Shown here in pieces: positions 26,216 through 33,688 of a stretch of DNA of 55,755 nucleotides (position 1 is the stretch's first letter; each line of letters opens with the position of its first letter). The stretch lies in NCBI GenBank assembly GCA_025360525.1, contig JANYCA010000014.1, forward strand, positions 1 to 55,755, given 5' to 3'. This DNA is from Chitinophagaceae bacterium. Its GTDB lineage: Bacteria; Bacteroidota; Bacteroidia; Chitinophagales; Chitinophagaceae. Both the position numbers and the translations under genes were made by a program. Under the pieces are notes generated by a model. It saw only the letters and a program-made list of their open reading frames with translations, made no database searches and was not told the origin of the DNA.

Positions 26216-28147
26216 TCAATCAACTCTTTTCTCAGCGGTGACATCTATAAATTGCTGCATCCATATTTCAAGACTTACCACTACCCACAAGGCATCTAAT
26301 TCTCTTGGGTGAATACTGCTTAGGTTATAGATCCACTGTTCAATCTTTACAGTATTCAATAAATTTCTTTTTTTCATAGAAGGAAATAAATCTTCCTTTA
26401 AATAACTATTGAAAACCGGCTTACCCATAAACTCCCTGATAGGAATACCAAAGCCCATTTTATCCCGAAAGGCAAAATCATCACCAAATACTTCCGCACA
26501 CATTTTTTTCAGGATGTATTTTTCGGTATTTTTTTCTTTAGCAGTTTTCTTTTTTAACAGATATTTCTCGGGAATATGGAATGATTTTTCTACCACATTA
26601 TTATCTAAAAAAGGCACCCTGTTTTCAATAGAATGTGCCATCGACATCTTATCCTGTCTTGTTAACAGATCTGGCAAATAAGTTGAAATATCATACTTAA
26701 CCTGTTTATCCAAAACAGAGCCTGTTAGGCTGTCAAAAATTTCACGACGTTCACTGGTGGCGTTGTCATAATTAAAATCAGGTTTTAAAGAGCTAGCCAT
26801 CGAGGCGGTCATATTTGCTATTTTCAAATTGGCCCTGTTAAAGGGATCCGAAAAATGTTTCAAATAGGTAAACATTTCGCTCTTTGAATTTTTCAACCCA
26901 GCCCAGAACTGTTTACTGGTATAAGGATACATCACTGTATAAAAACGGTCATATCCGCCAAACACTTCGTCAGCACCTTCACCACTCAATAAAACTGTAA
27001 CATAATCTTTTGCTTTTTGCGCCAGCAAATAAATACCAATAGTATTGGGATGGTTGATAGGCTGCTCAAAATGCCAGGTAGCTTTTTCAATATGCTGCTG
27101 GTAATAATCTGACTGTAGCGGAAACTGGTGAGAGATAATATCGAGTTGTTTGGCTACTTTATCAATATACGGTTTCTCGGAAAATTGCTGACTGTCAAAA
27201 ACAATGGATACACTTTCCAGTAAATCATCCTGTTTAATTTCTTTCGCCAACCAGGTTACCAACGAGGAATCGACTCCGCCTGATAATTGGCAGCCCAGCT
27301 TTACATCACTCATCAACTGTGATTGTACACTTGCCTTTATTGTTTGTTGAAGTGCTGCAAGCTCTTCTTGTAAACTGCTGCTGTTGCTTGCATTTCTGCT
27401 GTAATGGTTTATGTCAAAATATTGCGTGCTGCTGATTCCGGAAGCGTGGCTGTAGGTAAGATAATGCCCCGGCTCAATACTTTGAACATCTTTAATCAAC
27501 GTGTGATGAAGATTGTTTCTGAACAACAAATACTCATCGAGCATGGCTTCATTTAGCTCGGCTTTAAATCCTTCGAGAGAGTAAAAGCATTTTAATTCTG
27601 ATGAAAAAGCCAGTACCCCATTTTTATTGTAATAGTACATTGGCTTTATGCCAAAACGATCACGGGTAATGTACAATTTGCCTTCTCTTAAATCCACTAC
27701 TACGATTGCAAACATGCCATTTAGTTTTTCTACCATGCCCCTAAATCCGTATTTTAAATAAAGGGCTAATACCACTTCTGTATCGGTTGTACTTTTAAAA
27801 ATATAACCATCCGCTTCCAATTGTGGCTTCCAGTCAAAAGCATTATAGATTTCACCATTCAAGGTTAAAATTACATTTCCATCCGGCGAACACATGGGCT
27901 GGTGGCCATTCTTTGAAAGATCAAGAATACTTAACCGGTTGAAGCCAAGAATACCATCAAAAGGCGTTGCAATATTTTCATGCTGTTGATGAGCGTACTC
28001 TTTGGCCGTATTATTTTTAAGGCTAAAAGCCATAATACCACTATCATCGGGACCCCTGTGTTGTTGAACAGACAGCATGTTTTTAATTACATTCGTGTTT
28101 ACAATCAGGCTATCGTCCGTTCTAATATATCCTGCTATTCCGCACAT
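26216..28147 (-). CDS. asnB: Asparagine synthetase (glutamine-hydrolysing) homologue 1
   Basis: The 643-aa protein has an N-terminal glutaminase whose nucleophile is Cys2 of MCGIAGYI. I therefore place the start at 28147 rather than at the upstream ATG at 28213, which would bury the cysteine. QQHRGPDDSGI and LNGEIYNAFDW are glutaminase motifs. The synthetase half has LGCQLSGGVDSSLVTWLAK (pyrophosphate loop) and TVLLSGEGADEVFGGYDR. In polysaccharide loci AsnB homologues usually amidate uronic acids or other carboxylates rather than making free asparagine. A second copy is at 39340-41364. Adjacent acyltransferase and ATP-grasp genes support a decoration role. Confidence 0.88.
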   Translation of the reverse strand: MCGIAGYIRTDDSLIVNTNVIKNMLSVQQHRGPDDSGIMAFSLKNNTAKEYAHQQHENIATPFDGILGFNRLSILDLSKNGHQPMCSPDGNVILTLNGEIYNAFDWKPQLEADGYIFKSTTDTEVVLALYLKYGFRGMVEKLNGMFAIVVVDLREGKLYITRDRFGIKPMYYYNKNGVLAFSSELKCFYSLEGFKAELNEAMLDEYLLFRNNLHHTLIKDVQSIEPGHYLTYSHASGISSTQYFDINHYSRNASNSSSLQEELAALQQTIKASVQSQLMSDVKLGCQLSGGVDSSLVTWLAKEIKQDDLLESVSIVFDSQQFSEKPYIDKVAKQLDIISHQFPLQSDYYQQHIEKATWHFEQPINHPNTIGIYLLAQKAKDYVTVLLSGEGADEVFGGYDRFYTVMYPYTSKQFWAGLKNSKSEMFTYLKHFSDPFNRANLKIANMTASMASSLKPDFNYDNATSERREIFDSLTGSVLDKQVKYDISTYLPDLLTRQDKMSMAHSIENRVPFLDNNVVEKSFHIPEKYLLKKKTAKEKNTEKYILKKMCAEVFGDDFAFRDKMGFGIPIREFMGKPVFNSYLKEDLFPSMKKRNLLNTVKIEQWIYNLSSIHPRELDALWVVVSLEIWMQQFIDVTAEKRVD

Positions 28148-28231
28148 GTGTTTTTTAATTTCATTTTTTATTGTATAGATAAATTTATACCGGTACTTTA
28201 GTTTCATTTCCAATCAGATACGAGGCAATAC

Positions 28232-29380
28232 TTAAGTCATTTCGGCCCCCGTCTTCCTTTTTAATATTTTTTTGTACCAATTTCTATCCATACAAGGCCT
28301 TTCAATTAAAAGATAATACCCAGCGGAAACTATAAGTATTCCTACTATTATCAGGAGACCGTAAATTGTTGTATTAATAAATGAATAAGAGGAAAATGAA
28401 ATTTTTAGAACTATAAAGCCCAGTGCACTTATTATAAGCATATGCAGTAGATAGATAGAATAACACATGCCGCCAATATTGGTAATTAATCCTAAGGAAA
28501 GTAGTTTGAAAACCTTATGAAACAACACGTAATAATAAAAAAAGAAAATAGCAATCAATTGAAAAAAATCCCAACAAAAAATTTGAAAGTTGGATTTTAA
28601 TTCTCTCCTTTCAAACAACCATAAAAAGCAAAAAAAAATAAAAGCGATTAAGGAGTCAAATTGGGATTTTGACAGAAATTTAGAGTTTGACACAAACAAA
28701 TCAGCTAATAAAAATCCTATAAAAAAATAATGAACGTAATTAAATAAACTGAGAAAAGAAGTTACCACCATACTATTAATAAAAAGAAATAAAATAGCAA
28801 TGGAAATGATTGCCATTCGTCGAAAAGCAACTTTTTTAAGTGAAAAAATGTGTGCAAGTAATGGTGCAAGTATATAAAACTGTACTTCTACCTCCAGACT
28901 CCATGTTATACCATTTAGTTTTGGAAAAATATCTGGAGATATAAAATTTTGTATATAAAAAATAGAAGCTGTATAGTAAACAATTCCATCTTTAAATGAC
29001 ATCGATTTGGCAACAAATACTACAATCACAAATGCTAAGGTCATTACCAAAATGTATGGTGGTTCCAGTCTCGTGAGCCTTCTGAAAAAGTAGTTCTTCA
29101 TGTTGACTTTTTTTTCCTGTAGAAGGTGGTATTTAGCAAAAGGTAACCCTAATATAAATCCACTGATAACAAAAAAAAGAGGTACACCAAGGCTACCATG
29201 AGAAAGTATTCTTTTTAAGATTGTATAATCAACTGCATCTTTATAAGGATGGTTATCTTTCAAGGTGATATAACTACTCAGATGTACTAAAATAACACTG
29301 GCTATCGCGATAAACCTCAGCCCATCAATCTCAGGAATAAAATTGCCGGAAGATGTAATTCTTTTAAAAGTAAGTTTCAT
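28232..29380 (-). CDS. Acyltransferase-3 family membrane O-acyltransferase (OafA-like)
   Basis: This polytopic protein is 382 aa from the preferred ATG at 29380 (MKLTFKRITSSGNFIPEIDG). The longer frame to 29452 would overlap the CapA gene and add a Cys-rich, unrelated stretch. Family motifs are EIDGLRFIAIASVILVHLSS with the catalytic His, LGVPLFFVISGFILGLP, and FFRRLTRLEPPYILVMTL. About ten membrane segments follow. It is predicted to O-acylate (usually acetylate) a sugar at the cytoplasmic or periplasmic face. The gene is unusually AT-rich, pointing to separate acquisition. Confidence 0.88.
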   Translation of the reverse strand: MKLTFKRITSSGNFIPEIDGLRFIAIASVILVHLSSYITLKDNHPYKDAVDYTILKRILSHGSLGVPLFFVISGFILGLPFAKYHLLQEKKVNMKNYFFRRLTRLEPPYILVMTLAFVIVVFVAKSMSFKDGIVYYTASIFYIQNFISPDIFPKLNGITWSLEVEVQFYILAPLLAHIFSLKKVAFRRMAIISIAILFLFINSMVVTSFLSLFNYVHYFFIGFLLADLFVSNSKFLSKSQFDSLIAFIFFCFLWLFERRELKSNFQIFCWDFFQLIAIFFFYYYVLFHKVFKLLSLGLITNIGGMCYSIYLLHMLIISALGFIVLKISFSSYSFINTTIYGLLIIVGILIVSAGYYLLIERPCMDRNWYKKILKRKTGAEMT

Positions 29381-29408
29381 TTTAATATCTGGAAGTATTA
29401 ATTTTCTT

Positions 29409-30533
29409 TTATTTAGAAAGAAAATTAAGCAACACATCTCTGTGTGCTTCACATCTTGTAAGATTGAGCAATAGTAATTTTTTCTTTTTACCCATCAGTT
29501 TTGGAAAAAATCCCCTTGCTCTCAATGCGGCAATGAATTTACCAAAACGGGGTTCAATGTAAGCTTCACACATTCTGCTTACAGACTGGCAGTAGCTATC
29601 AAAAGCTGCAGCCAGTTTTGCATCATCAGCAATGATGCTGCTGAGTTCTTGTTGCTTATCATGAAACGCAGCATGCTCTGTATCATTCAGTAAAAACAAA
29701 CCCGGTTCACCACTGTTTTGTTTAATTGGGATGATTTCAAAATGAATGGTATCTGACAAAATAAGCTTTACTAAAAAGCCAAAGTTCCAATCCACATTTA
29801 CCTTCTCCGGCCAGTCGTAGATAAAGTTTCCAAGGCTGTAAAAAATTGGCTTACCGTTGTACAGCTCATATCCGCTGTAACAATGGGTATGATTGGAAAT
29901 AACAGCGTCGACACCAATCTCTATAAAAAACCGGTATGTGTCTTTTATTCTTGGAGAAGGCAGGTTGTAAAATTCATTACCCCCGTGTACCACCAGCAAT
30001 ACAAAGTCGTGATTTTTTTTTGCAGCTGTAATGTCGTAGTAATTGTTTACCAGGTGTAACCCGTTGGCCGCAACGGTTGAGTTAGCGGCGGCGATAAATT
30101 CGTTTTCTGCAAAATTGATGATCGCTATTTTTTTCCCTTTGATGGTAGTAGAAAATGGTTTTCTTCTCTCTGCTTCATTTTCACCAATACCAACCGTTTG
30201 AATACCGGCAGATCTACACAAGTTCATGGTGTCCACAGCGCCCGTTGCCCCACAATCCATCATATGATTATTGGCCATCGACGCTACTTTTATCTGGGCA
30301 TATTTCAGTATTTCTATATTATGTGGTGCTGCAAACTGATAGGGGCCCGTCTTAGGATTTCTTTGAGTAGTATCTGTTAGTGGGCATTCTACATCTGTAA
30401 CATTCAAATCATTGTTTTGAAACACGGAAATCACATCATTAAAAATGGACGAATAATCCCCCTGTTTCGACAAGTGTTCTATCCTGTTGTGCGGACAAAA
30501 ATCGCCTGTAAATAAAATTTTAATTGGTTCCAT
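29409..30533 (-). CDS. CapA-family metallophosphatase-like capsule protein (copy B)
   Basis: The 374-aa protein shows the full CapA motif series: IKILFTGDFCPHNR, VTDVECPL, VASMANNHMMDCGATG, FVLLVVHGGNEF, VISNHTHCYSGYELYNGKP and FYSLGNFIYDW. It is closer to canonical CapA than copy A at 13589. It lies 11 bases after the deacetylase-like copy B, just as copy A lies in the same region as deacetylase-like copy A, so the two families seem to travel together. The reaction is not established for CapA proteins of Bacteroidota. There is no signal peptide. Confidence 0.88.
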   Translation of the reverse strand: MEPIKILFTGDFCPHNRIEHLSKQGDYSSIFNDVISVFQNNDLNVTDVECPLTDTTQRNPKTGPYQFAAPHNIEILKYAQIKVASMANNHMMDCGATGAVDTMNLCRSAGIQTVGIGENEAERRKPFSTTIKGKKIAIINFAENEFIAAANSTVAANGLHLVNNYYDITAAKKNHDFVLLVVHGGNEFYNLPSPRIKDTYRFFIEIGVDAVISNHTHCYSGYELYNGKPIFYSLGNFIYDWPEKVNVDWNFGFLVKLILSDTIHFEIIPIKQNSGEPGLFLLNDTEHAAFHDKQQELSSIIADDAKLAAAFDSYCQSVSRMCEAYIEPRFGKFIAALRARGFFPKLMGKKKKLLLLNLTRCEAHRDVLLNFLSK

Positions 30534-30544
30534 GTATACGCCGC

Positions 30545-31672
30545 TTAGTTTAACTCTATTATATCCAGTAACTGATTGGTAGATATAAATTGTACATCAG
30601 GCCATTTTTTTAAAACTGTTTGCATTAGTTTTTTCAAATCCTGTAACCCTCGTTCCCTGTTTTTTTCATTGATACAGCCAATATAATTGATTCGATGAGA
30701 ACAAATTACGGCTGGTTTTTGCCACATAAATGCAAGCTTAATTTGAGCAAGACAGCTATCTACCCAATCTTTATTCACATATTGAGAAGATTCCAAAAAA
30801 CAGTTTCTAACATTATAGGTAAGCCCCCCTTTACTCATCTCTCCAAAATAATGTGGAATGAGTTGGTAGTTTTCAAATTTGCCTGTAGGGGCAAATTGAT
30901 AGCGGGTACCTTGCACCAATTTGATAGATTTTGATAACAACAAAGGCTCCAGTTTCGGATCCCAATTATAGCAAGGTGCAATAAAAGACTGGGACGAAAA
31001 CCCAAACACTTTTTCAAACATCGAGAGTCCTTCTGTAATTACAACTTGCTGCTGCTCTATATCAGCTGAATGATCCCAGTCGAAGGCTTCCATAAAACTA
31101 TAATCTGCTTTACCGGAATAGGTGGCACCGAGGTTAAAACAAAACAATGCATCTTCATTACCCGATTGCAACACTTTTAACCAACGGTTAAACTGCAGGT
31201 GTTCCCTTCCATGGAATTGCGGCATAAATAAGCCTTCACTAATGGCTTGTTGCCATTTTTCAAAAGCATTTTCATGGGCAGGATACCTCAATAATGTTTC
31301 CCTGAAATCCTCATAGTGATACGTTAGGTAATTGCTGGCTTTTATCTTTTCAAAGTCAGGATTAGCCATTATAACATTGGCAGTTATTTTTAACGGGTTG
31401 CCTTTGCTGTCTTTAAATGATTGTAGTAAATTAAACAATAAGTCGAGATCTTCATTGCTTGCAAGGCTGTCATTTTTATAGACGCTGTTACCCAGGTCAA
31501 GCCCCCGTTTGTCAAATGCTTCCAGTGCTTTTTTAGATGGTGTTCTGATGGCTCCCCAATCGTCGGATTCAATAATTAAATATTTAGCCTTTAATTTTTT
31601 ACCCTTGCTGTTGGTGCGATGAGCACCCAGCGCTGCCTTTTGTCTTTTAATATAATTGGTTATAATACTCAC
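30545..31672 (-). CDS. Polysaccharide-deacetylase-like protein (copy B)
   Basis: The 375-aa protein is a paralogue of the one at 17294: YLIIESDDWGAIRTPSKKAL, FHGREHLQFNRWL, SQSFIAPCYNWDPKLEPLL and KPAVICSHRINYIG all have counterparts there. The longest frame begins at the ATG at 31717, but its first 15 residues are encoded across a REP-like palindrome (31694-31710). I prefer GTG at 31672, which gives VSIITNYIKRQKAALG and a length matching copy A. Function is inferred to be deacetylation or related amide hydrolysis. It is followed after 11 bases by CapA copy B. Confidence 0.72.
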   Translation of the reverse strand: MSIITNYIKRQKAALGAHRTNSKGKKLKAKYLIIESDDWGAIRTPSKKALEAFDKRGLDLGNSVYKNDSLASNEDLDLLFNLLQSFKDSKGNPLKITANVIMANPDFEKIKASNYLTYHYEDFRETLLRYPAHENAFEKWQQAISEGLFMPQFHGREHLQFNRWLKVLQSGNEDALFCFNLGATYSGKADYSFMEAFDWDHSADIEQQQVVITEGLSMFEKVFGFSSQSFIAPCYNWDPKLEPLLLSKSIKLVQGTRYQFAPTGKFENYQLIPHYFGEMSKGGLTYNVRNCFLESSQYVNKDWVDSCLAQIKLAFMWQKPAVICSHRINYIGCINEKNRERGLQDLKKLMQTVLKKWPDVQFISTNQLLDIIELN

Positions 31673-31693
31673 AAAAACGATGCTACCTACCAG

Positions 31694-31710
31694 CCGTTCC
31701 GATGGAACGG
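31694..31710. repeat. REP-like palindrome CCGTTCC-GAT-GGAACGG
   Basis: This perfect 7-bp stem with a 3-nt loop is preceded by TACCAG, as at 17065. A decayed copy (CGTATC-TAT-GGAACG, 31749-31763) follows 39 bases later, again a doublet as at 17065/17122. It lies at the 5' end of the deacetylase-like gene. Confidence 0.65.
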
Positions 31711-31748
31711 AATTCATTTGTTTAGATTTTTATTGTCTACCGACCAGA

Positions 31749-31763
31749 CGTATCTATGGAACG
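31749..31763. repeat. Decayed REP-like palindrome
   Basis: CGTATC-TAT-GGAACG keeps the right arm and flank (ACCAGA) of the family but has two mismatches in the left arm. It is the second member of a doublet with 31694-31710. Confidence 0.4.
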
Positions 31764-31796
31764 AAATGCACTTATTTCGATGATTATTGTTAACCT

Positions 31797-31830
31797 CTCT
31801 AAACTTCTAAACCCTCTAAACTCCTAAACC
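31797..31830. repeat. CTAAAC low-complexity repeat, copy 3
   Basis: CTCTCTAAACTTCTAAACCC continues to CTAAACC at 31830. On the minus strand the first unit TTGGTTTAG holds the last two codons and the stop of the gene at 31824-32954, just as copy 1 does for the gene at 17294. Confidence 0.7.
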
Positions 31831-32954
31831 AATTGCGACACTACATATCTTCCAAAAGCAATAGGAGCCCATTGTTTATTGTATTGACCAATCACTTTTT
31901 GTGCATCCACTTCTTTTAGCGAAGTCAGCTTTTCTTCAATCAATTGCCAACTTACTTGATCATTCGGCAGGTAGCCCATTTCGAGCAATTCCACTACTTC
32001 CTCTTCAAAGCTACGATACCACTTTACCGATAACTGGTCAGTTACAATGGCAGTACCTACCATAAAACTTTCTATAAACCGGTTGGGAATGCTCAGTCTG
32101 AAACCAGATATATTGGCGTTGTACTGAAACTTGGCTACATGCTGTGTAAAGTCTTTTAAAGGTACCGGTGCGTCTTTGGTCAAATACACTGCATCATCTT
32201 GCACACCTGCTTTGTTGATCACCCTGGCATCGCAACCAGCACCCATTTTGCGAATGATTCTAAAAAGCTGGTATCGCTTTTCGTTAGGATGCTGTAGCTC
32301 ATTTGCAAACCTGCTCATGATGATATCTTCCCCATCAAAATTGCCATTGGAGCTAACGACTTCTTTTACGGCTGGGCCTTTAGCACCCCCAAAGTAACAC
32401 ATAAGCCTGCCCTTTTTTTGTGTTGTTTGATGTGACAGGTATTGGTTGTAAGCATCCTTTAAAGCCCAATATTTTATAGACCAGGCTAATCTTCTTGGTC
32501 CCAACATGGCAGGTTTAATTTTATGCCGGTTAATTAACACCGCGTCAGCATAAGGAATATAAACTTTGTCTGAAAGCCGGAATCCTTTTACATCAATATT
32601 TTTGGGACATTGTGCTTTAAAATAAATATCCGAAGATTGCAGGAAGTTTGCATCAAAAGCAAAGGGGCTATCGGCAATATCAAATACAAACCTTTTCCTG
32701 TTGCCTCTATCATCAATCGAAAAACCTGTCATCGCATAGCTTTCATTTTTTAGCATTTTATACCTGCTCAGGAAACGGTATCCTTCCCTTCGCAAATAAT
32801 CATTCAACATAAAAAAGTAAGCATACTGGTAAAAGGGCAATCGAAATTGAAAAGCTATTTCCTTATTATTTTGTAATTCATACAAACCCAGTATCAGCCA
32901 CTGAAAATAGGAATGATATTGTACAGGTACCGATGTAATTACAATCTTCTTCAT
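31824..32954 (-). CDS. Unrecognised 376-aa protein of the phospho-modification group, GT-B-like end
   Basis: I do not recognise the family. The protein is soluble, with MKKIVITSVPVQYHSYFQW at the N-terminus, a conserved-looking PYADAVLINRHKIKPAMLGP block, and a C-terminal PNRFIESFMVGTAIVTDQLS that resembles the donor-binding end of GT-B transferases. It overlaps the upstream nucleotidyltransferase by four bases and is coupled to the kinase-fusion and phosphatase genes. The best guess is a transferase that moves the activated group made by those enzymes onto the glycan. Its stop codon lies in the low-complexity repeat. Confidence 0.6.
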   Translation of the reverse strand: MKKIVITSVPVQYHSYFQWLILGLYELQNNKEIAFQFRLPFYQYAYFFMLNDYLRREGYRFLSRYKMLKNESYAMTGFSIDDRGNRKRFVFDIADSPFAFDANFLQSSDIYFKAQCPKNIDVKGFRLSDKVYIPYADAVLINRHKIKPAMLGPRRLAWSIKYWALKDAYNQYLSHQTTQKKGRLMCYFGGAKGPAVKEVVSSNGNFDGEDIIMSRFANELQHPNEKRYQLFRIIRKMGAGCDARVINKAGVQDDAVYLTKDAPVPLKDFTQHVAKFQYNANISGFRLSIPNRFIESFMVGTAIVTDQLSVKWYRSFEEEVVELLEMGYLPNDQVSWQLIEEKLTSLKEVDAQKVIGQYNKQWAPIAFGRYVVSQLV

Positions 32955-33688
32955 GCAACAGTAATAACTGATTTTACAAAATCAATGTATTCTGCCGGCG
33001 TACCAAACAATAACATTTCGGATTTGTGCTGCACCAGGAAATTAATTTTTTTCCCGGCAGCGATTAGTGCATTATACATGGGGGCAATGTAATATTCTCC
33101 TGTATGATCTGTTTTGCTAAAACTGGTTTGATAGGCATCTACAAACAATTGCATGGTTTTAAAATGGTACAAGCCATTGGAGCATAGATTAGAAATTCTC
33201 AGCTTTTCTGCAGTACGGGCTACTCCATTGGCTGAGCCACTGATTGGTTCTGCAAAAGACCAATGATCTCCCTCTCCCACAAACACTTCAAGGTAGCCAT
33301 CCGTCTCATTTATGAAGTCTGGGATAATAAAACTTTTTTTAGCCGTATCTGCATTAAATACCAGCATCTCATCTTCAATACCTCTTTGCAGTAAATCGTC
33401 AATCCCAATTTTTACTGTTTCCGCCTGCCCACGTGTGGGATGTTCAATTTCGATCAATTCAAAGCGTTTGATTCCAAGCAGGGCACATTCCGACTCAATG
33501 AAAGTTTTGGTATCAAAAATATTCCTATATAAAAAAACAAAACTGGCTGTATCAAACTGTGATACAAAACTTGAAACGGCAATCCGAAATAAGGATCGGT
33601 TTCCAGCAAAAAGCATGTACTTGGGCAAAGTATATCCTGCCTTTGTAAACCTTGCACTCAATCCGGCCATTGGTATAAAAATGATCAT
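32951..33688 (-). CDS. Sugar-phosphate-type nucleotidyltransferase
   Basis: The 245-aa GT-A-fold protein begins MIIFIPMAGLSARFTKAGYT and LPKYMLFAGNRSLF, the signature of NTP-transferases that recognise a phosphorylated substrate (AG..SRF..AGY..PK). MLVFNADTAKKSF has the metal-binding Asp, and EYYIAPMYNALI is a later family feature. It should form an NDP-activated compound from NTP. It overlaps the fusion protein gene upstream and the unknown gene downstream by four bases each. Whether the substrate is a sugar, glycerol or another phosphate ester is not evident. Confidence 0.83.
   Translation of the reverse strand: MIIFIPMAGLSARFTKAGYTLPKYMLFAGNRSLFRIAVSSFVSQFDTASFVFLYRNIFDTKTFIESECALLGIKRFELIEIEHPTRGQAETVKIGIDDLLQRGIEDEMLVFNADTAKKSFIIPDFINETDGYLEVFVGEGDHWSFAEPISGSANGVARTAEKLRISNLCSNGLYHFKTMQLFVDAYQTSFSKTDHTGEYYIAPMYNALIAAGKKINFLVQHKSEMLLFGTPAEYIDFVKSVITVA

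Noticed and set aside
28148..28213. Upstream ATG for asparagine synthetase homologue 1
   Set aside because: It would add 22 residues before the essential N-terminal Cys of the glutaminase domain.
29381..29452. Upstream start for the acyltransferase-3 gene
   Set aside because: It overlaps the CapA gene and adds a stretch unlike the family; the ATG at 29380 fits.
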